Assembly: GCF_025137375.1 (NCBI RefSeq)
Contig: NZ_CP073720.1
Span: forward strand, 9,820,501-9,884,500
Origin: Dactylosporangium fulvum
GTDB lineage: Bacteria > Actinomycetota > Actinomycetes > Mycobacteriales > Micromonosporaceae
Direction of reading: 5' to 3'
Length of the DNA: 64,000 nucleotides
This document shows, piece by piece, positions 26,854-35,383 of this stretch. Position numbers and translations under genes: made by a program. The notes under the pieces were generated by a model, which saw only the letters and a list, made by a program, of their open reading frames with translations, did not search any database and was not told the DNA's origin. Within the stretch, counting starts at the first letter, position 1; each line of letters begins with the position of its first letter.

Positions 26854-29800
26854 TCACCGCCGTGCTCGTTGCAGGACCTCCTCCTCGGACAGCGCGTCGC
26901 GGTGGTGGCTAAGGCACCAGGGCACCTCTATCTTGCTGAACGAGGTGCCTTCGGTGGCGCCGAAGAAGACACCGGGTTCGAGCCGGGAGATGTTGTCGAA
27001 GGTGCTACCCCTGGCGGCGGCCATCTGATCGGCGGCGGCCTTCTGCACCGGCGCGGTCAACTTCCCGATGAACTGGCTGGTGGTGTTGCCGGGGACGCTG
27101 TTGTGCAGGCCTTTAGGCATCTGCGTGGCGAGCAGCATGCCCAGCCCGTACTTGCGGACCTGCGCGATCAGCGTCTTAGTGATCTCACCACTCGGAGTCG
27201 AGCCGGTGGCCGGAACGAAGATCTGCGCCTCGTCCAGCACCAAGAGGCCGCCGAGCGGTCGGTCGTGCACCGGGTTCGCCTTGAAGTGGCTGAACAATGC
27301 TGCCTCCAAGCGGCTGACGAAGTCTGGCCGCTGTGGCTGGGGGACACCGATGAGGTTGATCACTGAGATCCGTGCAGTCTTCCCGGGCGACGCCGTCAGG
27401 AGCACGGCGGGATCGACGTGTGTGCCCGATTCGTCGAGCAGAGGGTCGGTGTCTCTTGCGGCGTCCAGCGTGGCTGCCATGTTCTTGGCCAGCCGGCTCC
27501 GGTCCGGGCTGTCGGCGACACCGTCGGGTGGCTCGTTCAACACGTCCAGCAGGTCGTCGAGCGTCCGGCCTCCAGTCTTCGCGTAGTACTCGAGGGCACG
27601 GTTGAGGATCGACCGCTGTTGGGTTCTCCGCTGAGGTCCTCCGGTCACTCCGGCGAGCGTTTCTAGCGAAGCGACCGTGGTCTTGATCAGCCGGCTGAGC
27701 TCGTCCAGGTTGCCGAGCGACGGACTGAAGTCGGGCAGCGGGTGAAAGGTCAGCGGCCGACCGTTCCGGAGGCCCGGCGTCCAGACGACGACCTCGGTCT
27801 CGGAGAAGTAGCGTCGCGCATCGCGTTCCTGCGCCTCACCCCACCCCTTCGGCGGCGTAGGCCAAGGGTCGCCGAGCGTGGCGAGATCGTCGTTCGGGTC
27901 GACCACGACGACTGAGACCCCGTGCAGGGTGCACTGCTCGATGAGATGTCGGACCAGGACGGTCTTGCCCGACCCGGTGCTGCCGATGACGATCGCGTGC
28001 TTCCGCAGCGTCTCGAGTGGGATCGTGAACGGGCGACGGCCGCGCTGCGTTTCCCCGACGATGACCGCGTCGTGGCCCGTTATGGCCGGTCCGGCGGAGT
28101 CGTCACGCTGGCCAGAGGTCTCGCGGACGCCCGCCAGGGCGATCCGGAAGATTTCCAGCCGGCTGGCCGGCTTCTGCTCCCGTAACCATTGGTGCAGCCC
28201 CTGCGGCCGGCGCTCGAAAAGCACCCGTAGCGCGGCGAGCGTGCGCAGATCGGATACGGTCACTGGGAGAGCCTCGCCGCCACGACGCTCGAACTCGGCT
28301 TTCAACTCCTCGGTCACGCGGCCATGCGGAAATCCGCTGTTGCGCAGGACGAAGAGGCGACGACTCGGCATTCCCTCGGCCAGTCCGGCGGCGGTCATAG
28401 CTCGCTTCAACTGAGTCTGAAAGCTCGTGTGATGCGTCGCAGCGATGGCCCGGAACGACCAGTGGACCTCTTGCTCGGTCCTCTCGTCGATCGTAAGGCG
28501 AAGCCTCGCGTGCAACTCCGCTGATGTGCCGAAGTCTTCCTCGACGGCGAACCGGTGTGGGCTGCCTCCCAGCTCCAGCACCAGGCTGCGCAGTCCGGCG
28601 GACAGCAGCTTCGGCATGGCGTCGTTCTGGACTCGCTCCAGCAAGGGCTGGTCGTCGGTAGTCTCCCGAAGCTGCTCGAAGATGGCGGTGAGGTCGCTCG
28701 TGGCGTCCGGAGCAGTTGTCGGCGGCGGGAACGGTGGGGCGGACTCGGCCAGAGCGGTCATTTCCACAACGCGCCGGTTCTCGATGCATCCCGTGATGTG
28801 GTCGTTGACGCGGATCAGCAGCTGGCGTGCGGTGTAACGCTCGCGTACCTGGTCGAGTGCCGTTCTCGTGATCGGCCAGGTGGGGTAGCGAGGGGTGAAT
28901 CTTCGGGACGCGTACCCAGGCGCGAACCGACTGCTCACGATGGCGGTCGCTGTCTTCAGGTCGGGGATCGCGCCGAGTTCGGGCAGCAGCTCAAAGCGGT
29001 CCCGGGAGGAGAGCAGTGTGGAGCGCGCGATCATCTCCCAGGTGTCGGTCTGGCAGGCGACGACGATGAGCGTGCGACGGCTCTCGTCACGCAGTTCCAT
29101 CAGCGTGGTAGCAATGTCGTCGCGCATGCGGCGCGCGGTCGAGGACTCACGGGCGCTGGTCCGCGAGCCCAGGGTGACCGTCGACTCATGAGCCAGCGAG
29201 TCGAGCTGATCGAAGGCGAAGACGATGGGACCGGCCAGCGCGAGAAGGTGGGTTAGGTCACGCAGGACTAACTGGCACGCGCGCGGACCGCCGATGCCCC
29301 ACTCTGCACGTTGCGCGTCGTGTGCCTCCGGCCGGATGAGAAAGCTATGTCCGATCTGGACGGCTGGGCCGGTGGAGGCGAGCAGGACGAGGGCTCGGGC
29401 GGTGTCCGATGCCGCGATGCCGACCTCGAGATCGAGCGAGCGAAGCCCGGCCAGAAACTCCTCGAGTCGCTCCAGGGTCAGCTTGGCCCGCCCGCTGATC
29501 GCGGCACGGGTCGCTGGACCTAGACCCGCAGAATCGGCGATGACCGCCAGCAGGCGGGAGAGCTGACTCATCCCACCGGACGATTGGCGGAGCAGTCCGC
29601 TACAGGTGTCACCGACCGCGCTCTCCCAGGCCGACGTGCCGGCGACCGGCTTTAGCAGAAAGAAGTAGCCGTTCTGTGCCTGGACCCTTTCCCGGACCCA
29701 GCTGAGCAGATGGGTCTTGCCGGAACCCCGCTCACCCAGGACAACCGCGGTGACCGGCCGCCGTCCCTGGGAAAGCCTGTCGATCGACTTGCTGAGCCGA

Positions 29801-29919
29801 CGGGTCACCTCCGCGTGCAGGCTGTCGACGTGGTAACCGGGAAGAGCCCATATTTCGTCCCTAGTCGGTGCCCATTCCGAGATGTCCAGCGCCTCCAGAA
29901 CTTCGAGCTCTGTGCTCAT
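26854..29919 (-). CDS. fusion protein: N-terminal AAA/STAND-like ATPase plus C-terminal HerA/VirD4-like ATPase
   Basis: A 1,021-residue protein with two complete P-loop modules. The first has Walker A GERGSGKTHLLSW near residue 62 and a Walker B-like IVFAFDQLDSLAHE near 233. The second has Walker A IGSTGSGKTVLVRH near 644 and Walker B GGLLVLDEAQIFVP near 890. After that come LLATQMPKGLHN and ATP-sensing segments typical of HerA, VirD4 and DUF87 proteins, which are ring ATPases that pump or unwind DNA. The N-terminal half resembles regulatory AAA-type ATPases used as sensors. It overlaps the upstream winged-helix-like gene by 4 bp. HerA-type ATPases in defence islands usually work with a nuclease, and three nuclease-like genes flank it here. 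I know no described system with exactly this fusion and these partners, but I could not search. Confidence 0.75.
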   Translation of the reverse strand: MSTELEVLEALDISEWAPTRDEIWALPGYHVDSLHAEVTRRLSKSIDRLSQGRRPVTAVVLGERGSGKTHLLSWVRERVQAQNGYFFLLKPVAGTSAWESAVGDTCSGLLRQSSGGMSQLSRLLAVIADSAGLGPATRAAISGRAKLTLERLEEFLAGLRSLDLEVGIAASDTARALVLLASTGPAVQIGHSFLIRPEAHDAQRAEWGIGGPRACQLVLRDLTHLLALAGPIVFAFDQLDSLAHESTVTLGSRTSARESSTARRMRDDIATTLMELRDESRRTLIVVACQTDTWEMIARSTLLSSRDRFELLPELGAIPDLKTATAIVSSRFAPGYASRRFTPRYPTWPITRTALDQVRERYTARQLLIRVNDHITGCIENRRVVEMTALAESAPPFPPPTTAPDATSDLTAIFEQLRETTDDQPLLERVQNDAMPKLLSAGLRSLVLELGGSPHRFAVEEDFGTSAELHARLRLTIDERTEQEVHWSFRAIAATHHTSFQTQLKRAMTAAGLAEGMPSRRLFVLRNSGFPHGRVTEELKAEFERRGGEALPVTVSDLRTLAALRVLFERRPQGLHQWLREQKPASRLEIFRIALAGVRETSGQRDDSAGPAITGHDAVIVGETQRGRRPFTIPLETLRKHAIVIGSTGSGKTVLVRHLIEQCTLHGVSVVVVDPNDDLATLGDPWPTPPKGWGEAQERDARRYFSETEVVVWTPGLRNGRPLTFHPLPDFSPSLGNLDELSRLIKTTVASLETLAGVTGGPQRRTQQRSILNRALEYYAKTGGRTLDDLLDVLNEPPDGVADSPDRSRLAKNMAATLDAARDTDPLLDESGTHVDPAVLLTASPGKTARISVINLIGVPQPQRPDFVSRLEAALFSHFKANPVHDRPLGGLLVLDEAQIFVPATGSTPSGEITKTLIAQVRKYGLGMLLATQMPKGLHNSVPGNTTSQFIGKLTAPVQKAAADQMAAARGSTFDNISRLEPGVFFGATEGTSFSKIEVPWCLSHHRDALSEEEVLQRARR

Positions 29920-30512
29920 GCCGATGTGATCTTCAGCAGATGGCGCGGTTCGCTGCCGATCAGGACGGCAGCCCGCTCGTCCTTAGGTGTGAGTTTCCGT
30001 TGGTCCAGTTCGGCCTTCAGGTGAACGTCTGGCTGCTCGACCATCCGGTCTAGCTCGGCGGCGAGATCCACGTCATCGTCTAGCCATTCGCGCACGTCGG
30101 CGAGGCGGACGTACTGGCCCTTGCGCCGGACGGTCAGTTCGTCGTAGACGGACCTGATCCACGACTCTGGATCGGGCTGGAACAGGTCCTCGAGCTGCTG
30201 TTCCGTACGGACGAGGTAAGTGCCCAATCCACCTAGAACCGCGTAGAACGGCCCTGCCGGGAACTTCGTGTCCGCGGGCCGGCCTGCCGACATCGCCGTC
30301 AAGCACCAGTCCCGGCCTGCCTTCGTGATTGCGTGCACGGTGGTCGTTCCCCGCTTGGTGCTCTCCAGATAGCCCTTAAGTCGACGTTTGTTGCCCGCGT
30401 CGATCTCTAGCCCGGCGATGCTGCGCAACTCGCGGTTGCTCGCCGGTCGGGCGACGGCGAGCAGCGCGAAGAGCGTAATTTGATCCCGATTCGTCAATTC
30501 GTCGACGGTCAT
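29916..30512 (-). CDS. winged-helix-like protein of unknown function, partner of the HerA-type ATPase
   Basis: A 198-residue protein whose N terminus (TNRDQITLFALLAVARPASNRELRSIAG) looks like a winged-helix DNA-binding unit. A central globular part follows, with an acidic C-terminal half. The ATG at 30,512 is chosen because an AGGAGG lies 6 bases upstream; the longer frame to 30,749 overlaps the previous gene and looks non-coding. The stop overlaps the ATPase start by 4 bp, so the two proteins are probably made in balance and may form a complex. I do not recognise a family. Confidence 0.65.
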   Translation of the reverse strand: MTVDELTNRDQITLFALLAVARPASNRELRSIAGLEIDAGNKRRLKGYLESTKRGTTTVHAITKAGRDWCLTAMSAGRPADTKFPAGPFYAVLGGLGTYLVRTEQQLEDLFQPDPESWIRSVYDELTVRRKGQYVRLADVREWLDDDVDLAAELDRMVEQPDVHLKAELDQRKLTPKDERAAVLIGSEPRHLLKITSA

Positions 30513-30538
30513 GTCGAGCCTCCTGAGCGGTAGCGGAA

Positions 30539-31621
30539 TCAGTCGATGACGTCGAAGCCGCGGTCGGGTACCAGTTCGACCCGGCCGGTGGAGCTGGACA
30601 GCTCGCCGGAGACCCGGACGGCGAGCTGACGGTGGTGCACCGCGATTGCCCGGTCGTAGGCTGCCTGGTTGGGCAGGCGAACCCAGACCTTGCGCCGGCG
30701 AACCGGCCCGGTGCCGGTGTGGAACTCGCCGCGCACGCTGATACGCCACTGTTCGTCGCGGGTGGCGCCATGGTGAAGCGTCTCGATCGGGCCGGCGATG
30801 GTTGCTGCACCGGAGGCATCGAGGGTGCGGAGCTGGTCGGCGGCCTCGCGGAGCAGCACGCCCGCGCCCGCCGGGAAACGATGGCTACTCCTGTTGGACT
30901 CGGTAGGCACTGCGCGGCCCCAGCGGAAACCGATCTCGAACGGCGCCCCGTGGTCGATGCCACCTAGGTCGCTCAGCGCCGTGCAGAGATTCGCAGACAG
31001 ACCGGCCGTCACGATCTGGTCCTCGAAGGCCGACAGCTGGCCCGTCGAGACGGCCTCCCCGGCCGCAGTGATCGCCTCGTGGATCTGCCCAGTGACGGTG
31101 CGGCCGGTTACACCTCCCGGCAGCGAGGTGCGGGCGGACAAGCGCACCTCGAGCACATAGCTGCCGGCGCGGGTCGGTCCCATCTCGGCGGCCCGGAGCA
31201 GATCCGCCACCACGTTGGGCGGGCGGCCGGCGAACGTGAAATGCGGGCCCTGAACCACCGTGCGAGTAGCGATCGCCAGGACATCGCGTACCCCTTGGAC
31301 GGCGCGGTAGCCCTCGGCAACGGACGTGTAGCCCGGGTCCCGGTCGGCGGGGAAGGTCTGAAAAAGCTGGGTGTCAGCGTCCGGCCGGGCGATCTCCGCC
31401 GCGATCTCCGGGACCGGACGGTCCTCCAAGGTGGCCAGGCAACGCAGAATCTCGTTGATCCGGGCCCGGGCGTCGCCGAAGCCTTCGTGGGCGGGAACCA
31501 GGACCTCGTAGTCGTCCGGATGGTTCCACACGCCGACGCCATGCCAGTCGCGCGGCGCGCGCAGCCAGCCGGTCTCAGCCAGGTAGGACGCGATGTCATC
31601 GACGCGCAGCGCGGTTGTCAT
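30539..31621 (-). CDS. conserved-looking protein of unknown function in the HerA-ATPase operon
   Basis: A 360-residue soluble protein, apparently mixed alpha/beta, rich in Arg, Ala and acidic residues, without signal peptide or membrane segments. Notable stretches are ETGWLRAPRDWHGVGVWNHP near the N terminus and RRKVWVRLPNQAAYDRAI near residue 310. I see no catalytic motif that I can name. It lies 6 bp downstream of the DUF4365-type gene and 26 bp upstream of the winged-helix-like gene, so it is part of the same operon. It may be a structural or sensor subunit; that is inference from position only. Confidence 0.6.
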   Translation of the reverse strand: MTTALRVDDIASYLAETGWLRAPRDWHGVGVWNHPDDYEVLVPAHEGFGDARARINEILRCLATLEDRPVPEIAAEIARPDADTQLFQTFPADRDPGYTSVAEGYRAVQGVRDVLAIATRTVVQGPHFTFAGRPPNVVADLLRAAEMGPTRAGSYVLEVRLSARTSLPGGVTGRTVTGQIHEAITAAGEAVSTGQLSAFEDQIVTAGLSANLCTALSDLGGIDHGAPFEIGFRWGRAVPTESNRSSHRFPAGAGVLLREAADQLRTLDASGAATIAGPIETLHHGATRDEQWRISVRGEFHTGTGPVRRRKVWVRLPNQAAYDRAIAVHHRQLAVRVSGELSSSTGRVELVPDRGFDVID

Positions 31622-31627
31622 GCCGGG

Positions 31628-32131
31628 CTACCACGCGGTCCGGGACTCGGTCAGTCTACGCAGCTCCTGGGCGGTGAGAACGTTGACCGTCGGCACGCTA
31701 ACCGGCCGGCTGCGTTCACGGTCGGGCTCGGCGACTGGCGTTTCAGATCGGAGCGAGACGTAGTAGCCGAGGTGCCGCAGCAGAACGCCCTCTGAGCGGA
31801 AGGCTGCGTACTCGAGCGGATCTGACGGCACGCAGATGAGGAATAGGTAGCGCGGCACACTGAAGTTCGGCCCGGCGAGTTTGTTGAATTGCCACTCGTT
31901 CAAGCCGCGATAATGTAGCCTGCCCGACGACTCGGTGGGCTTCGACCAGGTTTTCACCTGTGCTTCGATCATGGGCGACTGGACGTGGCCGTACCGACCC
32001 GTCGCACGGAACCCCAAATCGACGCCATCTGAATCGTTGTCCTGAGTGAGGACCACCAACCCGGCCGCCGAGGCGAGCACCCGAACGTAGTCCTCGCCGA
32101 ACTTTCCCTGATGCTGTTTCGCGTCCAGCAT
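31628..32131 (-). CDS. DUF4365-type protein, PD-(D/E)XK-like, first gene of the HerA-ATPase operon
   Basis: A 167-residue protein with the DUF4365 pattern: GKFGEDYVRVLASAAGL at the N terminus, DNDSDGVDLGF near residue 33, and IEAQVKTWSK near 56, which together give the Asp and Q-x-K residues of a PD-(D/E)XK-like site. Proteins of this type recur beside defence ATPases and are suspected nucleases. The ATG at 32,131 has a GGAGGGG about 5 bases upstream. Only 6 bp separate it from the next gene. It opens the four-gene operon ending in the HerA-type fusion protein. If active, it is a candidate effector. Confidence 0.7.
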   Translation of the reverse strand: MLDAKQHQGKFGEDYVRVLASAAGLVVLTQDNDSDGVDLGFRATGRYGHVQSPMIEAQVKTWSKPTESSGRLHYRGLNEWQFNKLAGPNFSVPRYLFLICVPSDPLEYAAFRSEGVLLRHLGYYVSLRSETPVAEPDRERSRPVSVPTVNVLTAQELRRLTESRTAW

Positions 32132-33211
32132 CGACCCCTCCGCAGGTGACCCCTCAACAAGCGGTAGTCGGAAGCTTACGCCGGGTATTGGCCGCTGTCA
32201 GTAGCTGAAAGTCGTACGCAGGGCGCCTATCCGGCTCTGGTGGTCTTGCTGGCAGCCTGATATAGACCGTCACCGCTTCCTTGGGTACCTCCGCGTGGCG
32301 ACGCCAGATGAGGCACCAAGTAGCGGATCTCAGCACGCAGCCGGTCTTGGCGGCGGTCACGCGCTGCGCGTGATTGCGCCGGGCGACGTCGATCGTGTTT
32401 CCGTGAGGCCGCCCGCGCCGCGGGAGCCGGGTCAAGCCTGCGCCGCCTGCTGCTACGCCGATGCCGATGCCCTCGGCCGCGTCCCGTCGACCCACGTCCA
32501 GACGTCACGTATCCAGACAAGGTCAGCTCGGTGTTCAAGAAGCACGGCCACCGTGCGTTATTGAGACTCCGACATGCCTCGACATCGATTGGATTCGGCG
32601 GGTTGCCGGGAATGGTGGGCCGACCATTACCCGGAGGTCTGCAGATTCAGCACCACCTCACCGAACTGCAGGGGGTCAAGGAGTACGGCACACGAATGGT
32701 GGTGCGGTATCCACACCTGCCGACGAGCTGGGGGCGCCAATTTTGCTCACGAAACAGCGGCAATTCCACGGATCGCACGGCTGCCGTTCGCGACGGCGAA
32801 ATTCCATATCAACGCTACGAATGCGCGGGACACGCTGTTGCTCGTCAACAACTCAGCGGAATTAGGAAACCGTTGCTCTATCCCCTGAGCTACGAGGGCG
32901 CGATGAGCAGTGTACCGACGCCCACGCTGACCTGCGTCGGCATATCCCGCCCTACGGTGACCCCGGCGCGTTCGGGCTGGTGAGACCGGCCACCGATCAC
33001 CCAATCGGCGTTTGCGACCGACGTGGTCCGCCCGGTATGCCGGGTTGGCCCGCCGTGACCCTGGCTCGTCCGCTCCGCCGAGCACTCGCCGAGACGCCTG
33101 CGGAGGTGGCAGCTCGAGCACCGTCATGCCATGTGCCCTCGCACCGGACGAGGAGGCACTCAATTGTTCGCCACCTTCGGCCTTAGGTTGTGACCGATCA
33201 GCCGCAGCATA
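32132..33211. other. 1.08-kb stretch without a convincing gene
   Basis: Frames here (for example the 224-codon minus frame at 32,747-33,421 and several plus frames around 32.3-33.0 kb) have erratic composition and no plausible starts. The only recognisable object is a 38-nt tRNA half at 32,862-32,899. The stretch separates the HerA-type cluster from the plasmid-like module and looks like a scar between formerly separate elements. Confidence 0.6.
32862..32899 (-). tRNA. 5' half of a tRNA-Arg(CCU) gene, ending after the anticodon loop (fragment)
   Basis: On the minus strand the sequence begins GCCCTCG (acceptor arm), then TA, a D arm GCTC...GAGC, then A, an anticodon-stem strand ACGGT and a loop TTCCTAA with anticodon CCT. 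The next bases (TTCCG) do not pair with the stem strand, and no 3' half follows. Tyrosine integrases often recombine in anticodon loops, so this looks like an old attachment-site remnant. It cannot be a functional tRNA. Confidence 0.65.
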
Positions 33212-34165
33212 ATGACGACCATGAATGAGAGTCTGGCTGAGACAGAATTCCACCGCCGGGTCCAGGCTGCCGCAATCGCATACGACGTGCCGCAACAGCA
33301 GGCAGACGAGTTGGCCATGACTATCGGGAAGCTGCCCGGCTGGCAACAGGCCCCGTACGTCGCCGCGTGGACACACGCGACGGTCCTGTCCCTTATCGAA
33401 CGGCATGCAGGCTGCCAGCAATTGGGCTGTCCTGTCTGCGCGGACCTCACCGACATCATTGCGATGCTGCTCGCCTCAGACGCGCTTCGCCTCACCGAAG
33501 CGCTCGGACCCAACAGTGCTTTCGCCCATGACCCTCAGGCGCTGGACCGGGCGAGTCGGGCAGCTCCAAATGCATCGGGAGCGTCGACTGCTGGCGAGTC
33601 GGCTTCCAGCGTCGCAGTGCCACCCCAGAGGGCTACGGACGAGACTGCGGACGTTCGGTCGTCACGCCGTCAACCGACGGTCTCGGCCGATGGCGCTCGG
33701 CAGCCGCACGGCGACGGCGGACTCCGCCTGCCCGACGCCACATCTGCCCGCCGTTTGGCGCCGGCGACGCTGGCACTGCTCGGCGTTTTGACGCTGGTCG
33801 TCGTGGCATCGGCATCACTGACAGCCGGCTTTCAGGCGTGGCAGGCGCTCCCGGCACTCGGAGCGGAGTCCGCGGCTGGCCGCGGGGTAATGGCCGGTCT
33901 CATCGCGTTGCTGCCGGTGACCGCCGTCGGATGGGCGTTCGCGCCTTGGCGCGAGCGGCGGCGTTGGCAGCGGTTTATCGCACTCGGCGCAGCCGGTCTG
34001 ACGCTGGCGCTCGACTTTGCGGCGTGGGTCGTTTTCGCGAGTGCCGAGCAGTTGCCGTACCCCTGGTTCGCGGCTGCCATGTTCACCTTTGTGCACGCCG
34101 CCGGCCCGTTGACGCTGATCATGTTCCTTCAAGGGTGGGCAAGCAGGGCTGACAAGTCTGAATGA
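33212..34165 (+). CDS. membrane protein with soluble N-terminal domain, unknown function
   Basis: A 317-residue protein. Residues about 1-100 form a soluble helical domain with a CQQLGCPVC cysteine pair (near residues 68-76) that might bind metal. A low-complexity Ser/Ala/Arg linker spans about 110-180. Four hydrophobic segments follow in the C-terminal third (about 184-206, 224-243, 261-282, 290-308). Two start codons are possible, ATG 33,212 and ATG 33,221. It lies at the left edge of the plasmid-like module of the element. I do not recognise the family. Confidence 0.55.
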   Translation: MTTMNESLAETEFHRRVQAAAIAYDVPQQQADELAMTIGKLPGWQQAPYVAAWTHATVLSLIERHAGCQQLGCPVCADLTDIIAMLLASDALRLTEALGPNSAFAHDPQALDRASRAAPNASGASTAGESASSVAVPPQRATDETADVRSSRRQPTVSADGARQPHGDGGLRLPDATSARRLAPATLALLGVLTLVVVASASLTAGFQAWQALPALGAESAAGRGVMAGLIALLPVTAVGWAFAPWRERRRWQRFIALGAAGLTLALDFAAWVVFASAEQLPYPWFAAAMFTFVHAAGPLTLIMFLQGWASRADKSE

Positions 34166-34211
34166 CGGCCGGACGAGTGGCGGGCGTTCCCGGAACCGTC
34201 CGGCGCAGAAT

Positions 34212-34715
34212 TCAGCTTGCCGGATGAGACCGTAGGTATTCGGCGAGCGCTGCGCGCATGACATCGCTCGGCGTGGTGTCGTGGCCGCGAGCTTTGCTGG
34301 CCTTCACAAAGTCGTCAAGCTCCGCATTGAGCGTTACTGACAACCGGAAACGGCGCACTGGTGAGGCCTGACCCGGCTCATTCTGTGCATCGAGCGCCGG
34401 CCTGCCAGCGCGAGCGGCGCGCAACAGCGCCCGTCCGCTCTCGGCGGCCGCAGGGCCCGACTCCACCGTTGCGTCTGCATCAATCGTGGCCGTTTCGGCC
34501 CATCGTGCCGCTGCCTCGTAGTCGTCGGCCGTCGGCACCTGCTCGTCCGCCACTCGGGCGGCTTGCAGCAAGGCGCGCCCGCTGGCAGCGGCAATCTCGT
34601 CTCGCTCCACGGTGGGATCGTCCGGATCGAAGGTGGCGTTCTCCGCCCATCGCGCCGCTGCTTCGTAGTCGTCGATCGGCAGGGGAGTGCCAGCCGTATG
34701 CGGCTCGGAGGTCAT
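34212..34715 (-). CDS. antitoxin-like ribbon-helix-helix protein with an internal duplication
   Basis: A 167-residue protein. The C-terminal 45 residues (RRFRLSVTLNAELDDFVKAS and following) form a ribbon-helix-helix DNA-binding domain typical of antitoxins. The N-terminal part contains two similar units of about 47 residues, each with DDYEAAARWAE.AT and SGRALL.AAR, so a segment was duplicated in tandem. It follows the toxin-like gene with a 4-bp overlap on the same strand. Antitoxins of this kind repress their own promoter; the inverted repeat at 34,995-35,024 is the likely operator. Toxin-first order is seen in BrnT/BrnA-like pairs, but I cannot confirm that family. Confidence 0.6.
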   Translation of the reverse strand: MTSEPHTAGTPLPIDDYEAAARWAENATFDPDDPTVERDEIAAASGRALLQAARVADEQVPTADDYEAAARWAETATIDADATVESGPAAAESGRALLRAARAGRPALDAQNEPGQASPVRRFRLSVTLNAELDDFVKASKARGHDTTPSDVMRAALAEYLRSHPAS

Positions 34716-34987
34716 CGATAACTCCTTCCGATCAGGTTGAGACTGCGCTCCTGGGCCTCCATGACATGGAAGACCGTGACCGTGCTTCCCCGAACTTCAA
34801 GGAAGACCTCGAGCAACCTGTGATCCGCGAGGCTACGTGGACCGACGAACAGATGGGGTCGAATATTGGCCGGAGGCTGAGGATCCGTGAAGTGCTGGAC
34901 GTGTCCCACCGCGTTCTCGATGGCGTACACCGCCTCGTCCTCGGTAAAGCCGTGCTTCCTTGCACTTTCGGTGAACCGGACCGGCAT
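34712..34987 (-). CDS. RelE/BrnT-like toxin of a type II toxin-antitoxin pair
   Basis: A 91-residue protein starting MPVRFTESARKHGFTEDEAV. A central HLFVGPRSLADHRLLEVFLE and a C-terminal VTVFHVMEAQERS resemble the beta-sheet core of small RelE/BrnT-like or DUF4258 toxins. The ATG at 34,987 is preferred to the upstream start at 35,005 because the latter lies inside a perfect inverted repeat that looks like the operator. It overlaps the antitoxin gene by 4 bp. Such toxins usually cleave RNA; the exact target is not visible. Confidence 0.6.
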   Translation of the reverse strand: MPVRFTESARKHGFTEDEAVYAIENAVGHVQHFTDPQPPANIRPHLFVGPRSLADHRLLEVFLEVRGSTVTVFHVMEAQERSLNLIGRSYR

Positions 34988-34994
34988 GTCAATA

Positions 34995-35024
34995 CTGTAG
35001 CACAAAATTATTTATGTGCTACAG
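34995..35024. promoter_or_regulatory. inverted repeat, probable operator between divergent toxin-antitoxin genes
   Basis: CTGTAGCACA (34,995-35,004) and TGTGCTACAG (35,015-35,024) form a perfect 10-bp inverted repeat around a 10-nt AT-only centre. It lies between the minus-strand toxin (start 34,987) and a plus-strand XRE-like gene (start 35,099). AT richness is unusual for this genome and fits a promoter with an overlapping operator. Confidence 0.6.
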
Positions 35025-35098
35025 AGGGGGCCATATGATGTTGTGTGGAGAGATGGTCGGCGTTTGCCCTGTACTCGAACGCAACAGATGGGAGCCTT

Positions 35099-35383
35099 AT
35101 GACCGAGTTCCACGACTGGGACGGCATCCGTGCCGAGCTCGACGACGGAGACAGTGACGCGCTGGCTGCCGAGAGGGCACGGACCGAGGCGTGGGTCAGC
35201 GCCTTCCACCTCGCCGAGGGCCGCAAGCGCATCGGACTCACGCAGTGCCAGCAGATGGGGGCATCGGTCAACCGCGCGGAGCGGTTGCGCGACCTGCAGG
35301 CCGCAAATGACCGCCGGCTCGCGGAGCGGGATGTCCATGCCGAGGACCTTCCGGACCTCATTGGTGAGGCCTGCAAGAAGTGA
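35099..35383 (+). CDS. truncated XRE/HigA-like antitoxin remnant
   Basis: A 94-residue protein. The N terminus ([20 protein letters not shown], then [17 protein letters not shown]) is that of an XRE-type antitoxin up to the first helix of the helix-turn-helix. The expected second and recognition helices are then missing, and an unrelated sequence with [17 protein letters not shown] follows. It probably arose by deletion or fusion and may be non-functional as a repressor. The ATG has GGGAG 6 bases upstream. It overlaps the next gene (GTGA). Confidence 0.5.
   Translation: MTEFHDWDGIRAELDDGDSDALAAERARTEAWVSAFHLAEGRKRIGLTQCQQMGASVNRAERLRDLQAANDRRLAERDVHAEDLPDLIGEACKK

Noticed and set aside
25380-32131. 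Dnd/Dpt phosphorothioate restriction or HerA-NurA repair genes
   Set aside because: No DndBCDE, DptF or DptG-like genes and no NurA-type nuclease are recognisable. Only the HerA-like module is shared.
32747-33421. 224-codon minus-strand frame
   Set aside because: It runs through the tRNA half (giving the tell-tale LVAQGIEQRFP translation) and over the start of the plus-strand gene at 33,212. Its composition is erratic.
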